NCBI RefSeq assembly: GCF_001855555.1
Contig: NZ_MKCT01000035.1
Span: 1 to 34,074, forward strand
DNA: 34,074 bases
Origin: Chromobacterium sphagni
GTDB taxonomy: Bacteria > Pseudomonadota > Gammaproteobacteria > Burkholderiales > Chromobacteriaceae
Direction of reading: 5' to 3'
Of the stretch, positions 18,915 to 28,470 are shown piece by piece. A program made the translations under genes and the position numbers. Under the pieces are notes generated by a model. That model was given only the letters and a program-made list of their open reading frames with translations, did not search any database and was not told the DNA's origin. Numbering within the stretch: position 1 is the stretch's first letter; each line of letters begins with the position of its first letter.

Positions 18915-18948
18915 GGAGTAAGCCGACCCCGGGTCGGCTTTGTTTTTG
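18915..18948 (+). promoter_or_regulatory. Terminator-like hairpin abutting the lpxD start
   Basis: Stem AAGCCGAC (18920-18927) with GTCGGCTT (18933-18940), followed by TGTTTTTG, ends exactly at the lpxD ATG (18949). The only Shine-Dalgarno-like sequence, GGAG at 18915-18918, is 30 nt from the ATG in linear RNA. Folding the hairpin leaves only about 9 unpaired nt between them. It may be an attenuator, a structure that brings the ribosome site into register, or both. Confidence 0.6.
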
Positions 18949-19995
18949 ATGTCCTATACACTTGCATACATTGTTGAGCAGCTGGGCGGTGAAGTGCGCG
19001 GCGAAGATCTGGCGGTGTCCAGGCTGGCGCCGCTGGAGTCGGCTCAGGCTGGCGAGATCGCCTTTGTCGGCCACGCCAAGTTCCGCCGCCAGATGCTGGC
19101 AAGCGGCGCCGGCGCGCTGATCGTGACCGAGGCGCTGGCGGCCGAGTTGCCGGGGCGCTCGCTGATCGTGGCCGCTGACCCTTATCTGTACTTCGCGCGC
19201 CTGGCCAGCCTGTTCCATCAGCAGCCGCGGCCACGCGCCGGCATCCATCCGCGCGCAGTGGTGGGCGAGGGCTGCCGCATTGCCGCCAGCTGCGAAATCG
19301 CCGCCAATGTCACTATCGGCGAGCGGGTGGTGATAGGCGAGCGTTGCCGTCTGCTGCCCGGCGTGGTGGTGGGTGATGATTGCGTGCTCGGCGACGACGT
19401 TACGCTGCATGCCAATGTCACGATTTATCATGGTTGCCTGATCGGCAGCCGCGTCGGCGTTCACTCCGGCAGCGTGATCGGCGCCGACGGTTTCGGTCTG
19501 GCCTGGGACAAGGACCACTGGTTCAAGATTCCGCAGACCGGCCGCGTGGTGCTGGAAGACGATGTGGAGATCGGCGCCAACACCACGGTGGACCGGGGCG
19601 CGATGGCGGATACCATCATCCGCCGCGGCGCCAAGATAGACAATCTGGTGCAGATTGCCCATAACGTTGAAATCGGCGAGCATACCGCCATCGCCGGCTG
19701 CGTAGGCATAGCCGGCAGCGCCAAGATCGGCGCTCGCTGCACCGTCGGCGGCGCGGCGATGTTCGTCGGCCATATAGAAGTGGCGGACCGCACCCACATC
19801 GGCGGCGGCACCCTGGTGTCGAAGTCGATCAAGGAGGCAGGCAACTACGCGTCGTCCTACCCCTTGCAAAGCATGAAGGACTGGTTGTCCAACGCCGTCC
19901 ACGTGCGCCATCTGGATGATTTCGCCAAGCGCATCAAGCAGCTTGAGCGGGAACTGGAAACACTGAAAAAATCGAAGGAAGAACCTCATGAGTGA
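18949..19995 (+). CDS. lpxD: UDP-3-O-(3-hydroxyacyl)glucosamine N-acyltransferase
   Basis: Third step of lipid A synthesis: transfers a 3-hydroxyacyl chain from ACP to the 2-amine of UDP-3-acyl-glucosamine. The 348-residue protein has an N-terminal uridine-binding domain (residues 1-100) and a left-handed beta-helix of hexapeptide repeats (about 100-300). The catalytic His is H238 in [10 protein letters not shown] (E. coli H239). A C-terminal helix binds ACP. ATG at 18949 starts [16 protein letters not shown]; two in-frame TTG codons lie just upstream inside the hairpin tail. The stop overlaps fabZ by 8 nt. Confidence 0.97.
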   Translation: MSYTLAYIVEQLGGEVRGEDLAVSRLAPLESAQAGEIAFVGHAKFRRQMLASGAGALIVTEALAAELPGRSLIVAADPYLYFARLASLFHQQPRPRAGIHPRAVVGEGCRIAASCEIAANVTIGERVVIGERCRLLPGVVVGDDCVLGDDVTLHANVTIYHGCLIGSRVGVHSGSVIGADGFGLAWDKDHWFKIPQTGRVVLEDDVEIGANTTVDRGAMADTIIRRGAKIDNLVQIAHNVEIGEHTAIAGCVGIAGSAKIGARCTVGGAAMFVGHIEVADRTHIGGGTLVSKSIKEAGNYASSYPLQSMKDWLSNAVHVRHLDDFAKRIKQLERELETLKKSKEEPHE

Positions 19996-20440
19996 ACATG
20001 CAGTCTCGATCGACGTCCGCGAGATCATGCGTTGTCTGCCGCATCGCTACCCGTTTTTGCTGGTGGACCGCGTCACCGAGTTGGAAGCCAACGTCCGCAT
20101 CAAGGCGCTGAAGAATGTCACCATCAATGAGCCGTTCTTCGCCGGTCACTTCGAGCAATACCCGGTGATGCCGGGCGTGCTGATCATCGAGGCGCTGGCC
20201 CAGGCTGCCGGCATCCTGGCGATCAAGAGCGGCGGCGAGCGCAAGGAAAACGAGCTGTACTTCTTCGTCGGCATCGACAACGCCCGCTTTAAGCGCCAGG
20301 TGGTGCCGGGCGACCAACTGGTGTTCGAGGTTACCCAGTTGACCGTCAAGCGCGGCATCGGCAAATACGCCGCCCGCGCGCTGGTGGACGGGCAGGTGGC
20401 TTGCGAAGCCGAAATCATGTGCGCACGGCGCGAGGTGTAA
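19988..20440 (+). CDS. fabZ: 3-hydroxyacyl-[ACP] dehydratase FabZ
   Basis: Hot-dog-fold dehydratase of fatty acid elongation, competing with LpxA for 3-hydroxyacyl-ACP. It has 150 residues. Motifs are [13 protein letters not shown] and the active-site segment [21 protein letters not shown], with His54 and Glu68 as the catalytic pair. Translation is coupled to lpxD (8-nt overlap) and lpxA starts 2 nt after its stop. This lpxD-fabZ-lpxA-lpxB order is conserved across Proteobacteria. Confidence 0.98.
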   Translation: MSEHAVSIDVREIMRCLPHRYPFLLVDRVTELEANVRIKALKNVTINEPFFAGHFEQYPVMPGVLIIEALAQAAGILAIKSGGERKENELYFFVGIDNARFKRQVVPGDQLVFEVTQLTVKRGIGKYAARALVDGQVACEAEIMCARREV

Positions 20441-20442
20441 GC

Positions 20443-21219
20443 ATGGCTATTCATCCGACCGCGATCGTTGATCCCAAGGCGCAGATCGCCGAGGATGTCG
20501 AGATCGGCGCGTATTCGATCATCGGCCCTCATGTCAGCATCGGCAGCGGCAGCTGGATCGGCCCGCACGTGGTGATCGAGGGGCATACCTCCATCGGCAA
20601 GAACAACCGCGTATTCCAGTTCTGTTCGCTGGGCGCCATACCGCAGGACCTAAAATACGCCGGCGAGCCGACCCGGCTGGAAATTGGCGACAACAACACC
20701 ATCCGCGAGTTCTGCACCTTCAATACCGGCACGGTTCAGGATGGCGGCGTCACCCGCATCGGCAACGACAACTGGGTGATGGCCTATGTGCACATCGCGC
20801 ACGATTGCCAGGTGGGCAGCCACACCATCCTGGCTAATAACGCCACGCTGGCCGGCCACGTCCACATCGGCGACTGGGTGTTCTTGGGCGGTTTCACCAG
20901 CGTGCACCAATTTGTCATCGTCGGCGAGCATGCGATGACCGCCTTCGCCAGCGCCGTGGCGCAGGATATTCCGCCGTACGTGACGGCGCATGGCAACCGC
21001 GCGGTGCCGTCCGGCATCAACGCCGAGGGCATGAAGCGCCGCGGCTTCAGTCCGGAGCAGATCCGCCGCGTCCGCAATGCCTACAAGACGCTGTATCGCC
21101 AAGGCCTGAGTTATGACGAGGCCAAATCCGCCATCCTGACCGAGGCGGCCGAGGGACATGGCGAGCTGGAGCCGTTTGTGCGTTTCTTCGGCCAATCCGC
21201 GCGAGGCATCATCCGCTGA
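20443..21219 (+). CDS. lpxA: UDP-N-acetylglucosamine acyltransferase
   Basis: First step of lipid A synthesis. The 258-residue protein is a left-handed beta-helix of hexapeptide repeats ([20 protein letters not shown] at the start) with a C-terminal helical part ([21 protein letters not shown]). The catalytic His is H120 in [11 protein letters not shown], equivalent to E. coli H125. The ATG at 20443 has GAGGTG about 6 nt upstream, inside the end of fabZ. lpxB follows after 4 nt. Confidence 0.98.
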   Translation: MAIHPTAIVDPKAQIAEDVEIGAYSIIGPHVSIGSGSWIGPHVVIEGHTSIGKNNRVFQFCSLGAIPQDLKYAGEPTRLEIGDNNTIREFCTFNTGTVQDGGVTRIGNDNWVMAYVHIAHDCQVGSHTILANNATLAGHVHIGDWVFLGGFTSVHQFVIVGEHAMTAFASAVAQDIPPYVTAHGNRAVPSGINAEGMKRRGFSPEQIRRVRNAYKTLYRQGLSYDEAKSAILTEAAEGHGELEPFVRFFGQSARGIIR

Positions 21220-21223
21220 ACCT

Positions 21224-22396
21224 ATGAGCGATCACTTGTTCAAGCGCAAAGGGGCCTTGAAGGTCGCCATGGTAGCCGGAGAGGCATCGGGCGACCTTCT
21301 TGCTGCCCACCTGATGGACGCGTTGCGCGCCCATCGCAGCGACATCGAATTCGCCGGCATAGGCGGACCTCGGATGGAGGCTCGCGGCTTTCACAGCATG
21401 GTGCCGCAGGAGAAGCTGGCGGTGCGTGGCTATTCCGAGGTGTTCAAGAGCCTGCCGGAGTTGTTGCGCATCCGCCGTCAATTGCGCGACAGGCTGCTGG
21501 CGGAAAAGCCGGATGTCTTCATCGGCGTGGATGCGCCGGATTTCAATCTGGGGCTGGAAGCCGCGCTGAAGAAGGGCGGCGTCCCGACCGTGCATTACGT
21601 CAGCCCTTCGGTCTGGGCGTGGCGGCCGGAGCGGGTGCAGAAGATAGGCAAGGCCGTCAACCACGTGTTGTGCCTGTTCCCGATGGAGCCGCCGCTGTAC
21701 CGCCAGGCTGGCGTGCCGGTAACTTATGTCGGGCATCCGCTGGCCAGCGAGATTCCGCTCAAGCCCGATATGGGCGCGATGCGGGAACAGCTGGGCGTGC
21801 CACCTCACGTGCCGGTGTTCACTCTGATGCCCGGCAGCCGCAAGAGCGAGCTGGAATACATGGTGCCGGTGTATCTGGACACCGCCCGCCTGTTGTTGCG
21901 CCAGTATCCGGATGCGCAGTTCCTGGTGCCGCTGGCCACCCGCGCCACCATGGACCTGTTCGAACAGATGCTGTATCGCTACAAGGCGCGCGATCTGCCT
22001 ATCCGCAGGCTGTTCGGTCATGCGCAGATGGCCACCATCGCCAGCGACGTGGTGCTGGTGACCAGCGGCACCGCTACGCTGGAGGTGGCGCTGACCAAGC
22101 GGCCGATGGTGATCAGCTACAAGTTGTCGGCATTCACCTACCGGCTGGTCAAGCGCAAGATCAAGCTGCCGTATGTCGGCCTGCCCAATATCCTGTGCGG
22201 GCGCTTCGTGGTGCCGGAACTGTTGCAGAACCAGGCTACGCCGGAAAAGCTGGCGGCCGAGATGCAGCGCCTCCATACCGACGCGGCAGCGCGCGCTGAT
22301 ATGGAAAAAGCTTTTACCGAGCTGCATCTGGCTCTGAGGCAGGATACCGCCACTCGGGCGGCGCGCGCGGTGCTGGAGGTGGCGCGATGCCACTGA
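21224..22396 (+). CDS. lpxB: Lipid-A-disaccharide synthase
   Basis: GT19 glycosyltransferase that joins UDP-2,3-diacylglucosamine to lipid X. It has 390 residues. The start [24 protein letters not shown] is placed just after lpxA, and homology begins at the Rossmann strand [15 protein letters not shown]. Further signatures are [12 protein letters not shown], the substrate loop [37 protein letters not shown] and [12 protein letters not shown]. It overlaps rnhB by 10 nt. Confidence 0.98.
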   Translation: MSDHLFKRKGALKVAMVAGEASGDLLAAHLMDALRAHRSDIEFAGIGGPRMEARGFHSMVPQEKLAVRGYSEVFKSLPELLRIRRQLRDRLLAEKPDVFIGVDAPDFNLGLEAALKKGGVPTVHYVSPSVWAWRPERVQKIGKAVNHVLCLFPMEPPLYRQAGVPVTYVGHPLASEIPLKPDMGAMREQLGVPPHVPVFTLMPGSRKSELEYMVPVYLDTARLLLRQYPDAQFLVPLATRATMDLFEQMLYRYKARDLPIRRLFGHAQMATIASDVVLVTSGTATLEVALTKRPMVISYKLSAFTYRLVKRKIKLPYVGLPNILCGRFVVPELLQNQATPEKLAAEMQRLHTDAAARADMEKAFTELHLALRQDTATRAARAVLEVARCH

Positions 22397-22974
22397 TTGC
22401 CGGGGTGGACGAAGCGGGGCGGGGCCCGCTGGCCGGCGCGGTGTTCGCCGCCGCGGTCATTCTGGATCCGGCCAGGCCCATTGTCGGCCTCGCCGACTCC
22501 AAGGTGCTGAGCGCGGCGAAACGCGATGAACTGGCTGCCTGGATCAAGCGCGACGCGCTGGCCTGGTGCATCGCCAGCGCCAGCGTGGAGGAGATAGACC
22601 GCTTGAACATCCTGCAGGCTACCATGCTGGCGATGACGCGGGCGGTGGCGGGCCTGTCGCTGGCGCCGGATCAGGCGTTGATAGACGGCAACCGCGTTCC
22701 CAAGAGCCTGCCGGTGCCGGGCGAAGCCATCGTCAAGGGCGACGCCAAGGTGGCGGAGATCTCCGCCGCCTCCATTCTCGCCAAGACGGCGCGCGATGCC
22801 GAGCTGGTTGCGCTGGATGCGCTGCATCCGCAATACGGTTTCGCGCGACACAAGGGTTATCCCACCGCCGAGCATCTGGCCGCCATCGAGCGGCATGGCG
22901 TGCTGCTCGAGCACCGCAAGACTTTCGGCCCGGTCAAATCCTGGCTGGCCCGCCAGCAAACGCAATTATTCTAA
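22387..22974 (+). CDS. rnhB: Ribonuclease HII
   Basis: Cuts RNA in RNA-DNA hybrids and at single ribonucleotides in DNA. The 195-residue protein opens with [21 protein letters not shown], giving metal ligands D8 and E9. A third acidic ligand is D100 in [10 protein letters not shown], and the conserved [22 protein letters not shown] follows. It is the last gene of the lpx run, coupled to lpxB, and the glycosylase gene starts 2 nt after its stop. Confidence 0.98.
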   Translation: MPLIAGVDEAGRGPLAGAVFAAAVILDPARPIVGLADSKVLSAAKRDELAAWIKRDALAWCIASASVEEIDRLNILQATMLAMTRAVAGLSLAPDQALIDGNRVPKSLPVPGEAIVKGDAKVAEISAASILAKTARDAELVALDALHPQYGFARHKGYPTAEHLAAIERHGVLLEHRKTFGPVKSWLARQQTQLF

Positions 22975-22976
22975 CC

Positions 22977-23492
22977 ATGGACACACCATTGGCAGCGGTG
23001 GCCGACAAGCGCTGCTTCCCGCCGTTGGCCGATGCGGACACCCGCTTGCTGATACTCGGCTCCTTGCCGGGCGACGCCTCCCTGGCGGCGGGCCAGTATT
23101 ATGCGCATCCACGCAACCAGTTTTGGCGTCTGCTGGGCGAACTCCTGCGGCAGGAGCTGCATTCGCTTCCTTATCCTGAGAAACTGGCCGAGCTGCAGGC
23201 CGCCGGCATAGGCCTGTGGGACGTGGTGGCGGAGGCTCGGCGCCGCGGCAGCCTGGACGCCGATCTGCGCGATGTCCGGCATAACGATCTGGCCCGGCTG
23301 GTCGGCAGCCTGCCCAGGTTGCGGGCCGTGGCCTTCAATGGCGCCACGGCTGCCAAGGCGGCGCCGCGGTTGGCTGGCCTGGGGCTGGAGTGGGTCGCCT
23401 TGCCATCGTCCAGCCCCGCGCATACCCAGGCATTCGCCGCAAAACTTGCAGTCTGGCGGCAATTGGACCGATATTTACATTTCCAAGCATGA
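22977..23492 (+). CDS. DNA-deoxyinosine (hypoxanthine) glycosylase, UDG family 6 type
   Basis: Predicted base-excision enzyme of the uracil-DNA-glycosylase superfamily. The 171-residue protein has the opening LLILGSLPGDASLAAGQYYA then HPRNQFWRLLGELL, followed by GLWDVVAEARRRGSLDADLRD, AFNGATAAK and the C-terminal LPSSSPAHT. The GSLPG, HPRNQFW and SPAHT pattern is what I know for family-6 HDG-type enzymes rather than classic Mug. The ATG comes 2 nt after the rnhB stop with no separate ribosome site, so it is probably coupled to rnhB. Pairing with RNase HII puts two repair functions at the end of the lipid A run. Confidence 0.86.
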   Translation: MDTPLAAVADKRCFPPLADADTRLLILGSLPGDASLAAGQYYAHPRNQFWRLLGELLRQELHSLPYPEKLAELQAAGIGLWDVVAEARRRGSLDADLRDVRHNDLARLVGSLPRLRAVAFNGATAAKAAPRLAGLGLEWVALPSSSPAHTQAFAAKLAVWRQLDRYLHFQA

Positions 23493-23522
23493 GTTTTTCA
23501 GCACCCAGCCGGAGGGTCGCCG

Positions 23523-23738
23523 ATGAATCGATACTGCATCTGGTTTGTCACTGCCGACGACAGCGTGATGCGTCGGGCCGAGGTCGCCATCAACGGCGTC
23601 ATCCATTGCCATCAGGTACTTGAGGAAATAGAGTCGCAACTGGCGTTGGACTGTGGCCTCAGCCAGGTGATGATCGTCGACTGGAAACGCTTTGAAGTGC
23701 CGGAGCAGGATGGCGGCCGGCTGGTGCGCGTAGCCTGA
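23523..23738 (+). CDS. Hypothetical protein, 71 aa
   Basis: GGAGGG lies 6 nt before the ATG, supporting a real gene. The protein begins MNRYCIWFVTADDSVMRRAE, with alternating strands and helices but no signal peptide or recognised motif; two further Cys-containing stretches (HCHQVL, LDCGLSQ) follow. It is not recognised. Its stop TGA and that of the convergent kinase gene form one palindrome (TGAGCGCTCA, 23736-23745), with no terminator between the genes. Confidence 0.65.
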   Translation: MNRYCIWFVTADDSVMRRAEVAINGVIHCHQVLEEIESQLALDCGLSQVMIVDWKRFEVPEQDGGRLVRVA

Positions 23739-23742
23739 GCGC

Positions 23743-25943
<2,201 letters not shown>

Positions 25944-25947
25944 GTTC

Positions 25948-26457
25948 TTATTCCACTTGCAGGGTTTTCAACTGCCAGGCTGAGCGGTTGTAGTAGATTT
26001 CCGAACGCAGCGCCAACTGGCTGTCGTATGGATAGACGATGAACAGCGGCCCCTTGTCGCGCACCGGCATCGGCTTGTCGTTCAGCAGTCGCGCCAGCAC
26101 GACGTTGAAGCGGGTGACATCCTCCAGCGGGATGTCGGTCTTGTAGTCGTTGAGCGCGATCGCCTTGAGCGATTTCCCCCTGGCGCCGACCAGCGCCAGC
26201 ACATCCTGCAGATAGGGGCCGGTGAATTTGCTGATGCCCGGCAGCCAGGGCGTGTGGGTGGCGATGGTATGCTGCGGCAGCTTGCTAAGCATGGCCATGT
26301 CGAATACCGCGTCGTTGTCGCGGTTCTTGTTGCTGATCTGGCCGCGGATGGTCAGCACCACCTTGCCGGTGGGCTGGTCCAGTATCGGATCGGCATGGGC
26401 GCACGGGGCAATAAGCGGCAGGGCGAATATCAGGAGAATGCGATGCAGTTTTTGCAT
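25948..26457 (-). CDS. Exported sulfite-oxidase-fold (molybdopterin-like) domain protein, 169 aa
   Basis: A GAGGAG ribosome site sits about 7 nt before this ATG; the frame extends 19 codons further without such support. The signal peptide is MQKLHRILLIFALPLIAPCAHA, cut before DPIL. The mature domain has VVLTIRGQI near the start, FTGPYLQDVLALVG, ALNDYKTDIPLEDV, GPLFIVYPYDS and the end RSAWQLKTLQVE. This pattern fits small secreted proteins with the molybdopterin-oxidoreductase (SUOX) fold but without the usual Cys ligand, so cofactor binding is doubtful. It sits between a REC-EAL regulator and a membrane kinase with a periplasmic loop, which suggests a sensory partner. Family assignment is from memory and the role is inferred. 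Confidence 0.75.
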   Translation of the reverse strand: MQKLHRILLIFALPLIAPCAHADPILDQPTGKVVLTIRGQISNKNRDNDAVFDMAMLSKLPQHTIATHTPWLPGISKFTGPYLQDVLALVGARGKSLKAIALNDYKTDIPLEDVTRFNVVLARLLNDKPMPVRDKGPLFIVYPYDSQLALRSEIYYNRSAWQLKTLQVE

Positions 26458-26488
26458 GATGAAACTCCTCTGGTCGGCGGGTTTTGAC

Positions 26489-27694
26489 TTATATCGGGTG
26501 CTGGTCCGCGGCAATGGCCGGCAAGGGAAAGACGCCCTGGTGCTTCAGCAGCCAGCGGCGGAAGCTCTCGGCGTCCACCGGCGGCGAAATGTACGATCCC
26601 TGCACGACTTCCACCCCCAGGCTGCGGCACAACAGCCATTCGGCAAGCGAGGCGACGCCTTCCGCCACCACCTTCAGGCCGAGCTGGCGTCCAAGCTCGG
26701 CGCTGGCGCGCAGGATGGATGCGTTGGTGGGGTTTTGCGCGGCGTCGATGACGAAGCCCTTGTCTATCTTGAGTTCGGTGAAGGGGAAGCGCGATAGCCT
26801 GTCCATGCTGGCAAATCCGGTGCCGAAATCGTCTATCGCCAGGCCGGCGCCTTTGAGCCGCAGGCGCGACAACACTTCCAGAGCCCTGATGGGGTGGGCC
26901 ATCAGGCTATTCTCGGTGGCCTCGATGGTCAGCCGCGACATCGGGAACCGGTTGGCCTCGAGAATGGCCTCGAAGTCGGCGACCAGTCCGGTTTCGCCCA
27001 GCGATGCCATCGACAGGTTGATCGACATGTCCAATTGCGGATCGGGCAGCTTCGCCATCATGCGTGTGGCATCGCACAGCAGGCGTTTGGTGAGCTCGGT
27101 GATCAGGCCAGAGCCCTCGGCCAGTTCGATGAATTGCTGCGGACCGGTGAGGCCAAGCCGGGGATGCTGCCAGCGGGCCAAAACCTCGACCGAGCGGATC
27201 TTGCCTGATTCCATCTCAACTTGCGGTTGGAAGAATGGGAGGAATTGGCCCTTTTCGATGCCGGCGCGCAATTCCTCTTCGGTGGGATGGCTGATGTTGA
27301 TGGAGTGGCGGATGGCGGGAGGAGGCTGGCTGATCAGTTCCAGCAGGTGCTGGCGATTGACCGGCTTGGGCAGCACGCCGGCCAGCCACAGATCGTATAA
27401 CCTCGCCAGCTCTGCCACCGACTCCAGCACCCGTCCGTCGAAGCCGCTGGAGATCAGCAGTTTGCCCTGGTAGCAACGCTCTCCCAGGTGCCGCACAAAT
27501 TCGATACCATCCATCCGCGGCATGTCAAGGTCGCAGCAGATCACGTCGAAATTCCGGTCGCCGGCATCCAACTGGATCAGTGCGTCAATGCCATCGTTCG
27601 CCACTACGACATTGTCATGACCAAGCCGGTTCAGCACCATGACCAGAAACTGCTGAGATACGGCATCGTCATCCACGACTAGTATCCGGTGCAT
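26489..27694 (-). CDS. REC-EAL response regulator, probable c-di-GMP phosphodiesterase (RocR/PvrR-like)
   Basis: 401 residues: REC domain (1-125) with phospho-Asp D55 in CCDLDMPRMDG and K110 in LPKPVN, then an EAL domain (about 140-390). The catalytic set is complete: E170 (in EVLARW, the EAL position), N226 (SINLS), E258, D288 and D289 (IDDFGTGF), K309 (LKID), E345 (AEGV) and Q365 (VVQGSY). Most lie a constant 7 residues before the matching P. aeruginosa RocR positions. It should hydrolyse c-di-GMP to pGpG under phosphorylation control. AAGGAG precedes the ATG. It is the first gene of a three-gene operon whose last gene encodes a kinase with a phosphotransfer domain, its likely donor. Confidence 0.93.
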   Translation of the reverse strand: MHRILVVDDDAVSQQFLVMVLNRLGHDNVVVANDGIDALIQLDAGDRNFDVICCDLDMPRMDGIEFVRHLGERCYQGKLLISSGFDGRVLESVAELARLYDLWLAGVLPKPVNRQHLLELISQPPPAIRHSINISHPTEEELRAGIEKGQFLPFFQPQVEMESGKIRSVEVLARWQHPRLGLTGPQQFIELAEGSGLITELTKRLLCDATRMMAKLPDPQLDMSINLSMASLGETGLVADFEAILEANRFPMSRLTIEATENSLMAHPIRALEVLSRLRLKGAGLAIDDFGTGFASMDRLSRFPFTELKIDKGFVIDAAQNPTNASILRASAELGRQLGLKVVAEGVASLAEWLLCRSLGVEVVQGSYISPPVDAESFRRWLLKHQGVFPLPAIAADQHPI

Positions 27695-27739
27695 TGCCTC
27701 TCCTTGGCGGAATCGCGCGGCTGCGAGCGCGCGTTCTGC

Positions 27740-27745
27740 ATTATA
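27740..27745 (-). promoter_or_regulatory. Perfect -10 element upstream of the REC-EAL operon
   Basis: Minus-strand TATAAT in the context CTCTATAATGC, 46-51 nt before the ATG at 27694. No good -35 lies at 16-18 bp (GAAGGC at 17), so it may need an activator. It is the only clear promoter element for this operon. Confidence 0.4.
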
Positions 27746-27781
27746 GAGGGCATTCCGGACCCGCCTTCCGGCCGTTGGCGG

Positions 27782-28102
27782 CTAAGCGGCCTGGCCTATG
27801 TCCAGTTGACGTATCTTGCCATTGGCGTCGAGGTGGAATTTGAAATAGGTATCAAAATCCCCCCAGCGATCGCTATGGAAGGCGCCATAGATGTCCAGCC
27901 CCTGGTTCTCCACCCTGTCGATGCGGGTAAAACGCTCGTGGCCCATCGCGCTTTCGCTGAATTTCTGGAAATTGGCCGGAAGACCGTCGTCGGTCAGCTT
28001 GGCGTCCGCGCTGAACTGCGCGATCCAGGCGGCGTGGTCGCCTTGCTGCAAGGCCTGCACGGCAAGGCGTACGGTAAGGTGGGGCAGAATCGCCAAATCC
28101 AT
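27782..28102 (-). CDS. NTF2-like (SnoaL-type) protein, 106 aa
   Basis: Small cone-fold protein. AGGAG lies 7 nt before the ATG. The opening ILPHLTVRLAVQALQQGDHAAWIAQFSADAKLTDDG is the usual family start (helix, then a WxxxFxxDAxLxDDG turn). It ends with strands FTRIDRVENQGLDIYGAFHS and FDTYFKFHLDANGKIRQLDIGQA. Members include isomerases, polyketide cyclases and orphan ligand-binding proteins; catalytic residues cannot be assigned here. The gene is solitary, with a long repeat-containing upstream region. Confidence 0.8.
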   Translation of the reverse strand: MDLAILPHLTVRLAVQALQQGDHAAWIAQFSADAKLTDDGLPANFQKFSESAMGHERFTRIDRVENQGLDIYGAFHSDRWGDFDTYFKFHLDANGKIRQLDIGQAA

Positions 28103-28119
28103 CTATGTCTCCTGATTGG

Positions 28120-28197
28120 GCAAAGCCAACCGCCGCCTTTTCCGGCATCCTGGCCTGGCGCGTATGGCTTTGCGTATTTCTAACCGGCACGCAAAGC
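28120..28197 (-). repeat. Mutually exclusive hairpin arms upstream of the NTF2-like gene
   Basis: Plus-strand segments are GCAAAGCC (28120-28127), GGCTTTGCGT (28166-28175) and ACGCAAAGC (28189-28197). The middle one can pair with either neighbour: 8 bp with the first, 9 bp with the third. In the minus-strand transcript the first segment lies about 6 nt before the AGGAG ribosome site, so the choice of hairpin could affect initiation. Whether the transcript starts far enough upstream is not known. Confidence 0.5.
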
Positions 28198-28270
28198 GTA
28201 CGCAGCTTGCCATTTCTCAGTCTGCAGGCGTTCTGCATGCCGTTCCCGGCCAGCCTGGCTTGACTGGGTG

Positions 28271-28348
28271 GGTTCTTGCCGTCTGACAATGAGGGGCAGG
28301 ACAGGGAGGGCGTTGCAGCGATAACGCGCATACGATCAGGCAAGAACC
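28271..28348. repeat. Long-range 10-bp inverted repeat
   Basis: GGTTCTTGCC (28271-28280) and GGCAAGAACC (28339-28348) are perfect complements 58 nt apart. A smaller GCGTT/AACGC pair lies inside. This could fold as one small structured RNA of about 78 nt or mark a small repeat element. No terminal T tract or promoter supports a specific reading. Confidence 0.5.
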
Positions 28349-28470
28349 ACAGTACGCTATAGCCAAAGCCCGGCGGGAATGCAATCCGACGCAGTTGCCG
28401 TGCCGGATGCGCGGTTTGCCGCTACAATGTCGCCTCGTTGAATAGACACCAACCCGGTACTGGATTTGTT

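Larger units (their letters stand above)
28103..28470. other. Divergent intergenic region with several inverted repeats, no convincing gene
   Basis: This 368-nt gap separates the NTF2-like gene (minus) from the FAD oxidoreductase gene (plus). It holds three GCAAAGC-type arms near the minus-strand ribosome site, a 10-bp long-range inverted repeat (28271-28348) and a candidate -10 element TACAAT (28423-28428) for the plus-strand gene. Open frames crossing it on the minus strand are shadows of the NTF2-like gene and lack ribosome sites. Confidence 0.7.

Noticed and set aside
28279-28288. GCCGTCTGAC, one mismatch from the Neisseria DNA uptake core
   Set aside because: A single near-match in 34 kb is expected by chance, and no repeated copies were noticed in the window.
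27873-28343. A 156-codon minus-strand frame overlapping the NTF2-like gene and the repeat region
   Set aside because: It has no ribosome site and its translation has no family features, while the overlapping 106-residue frame has AGGAG and an NTF2-like pattern.
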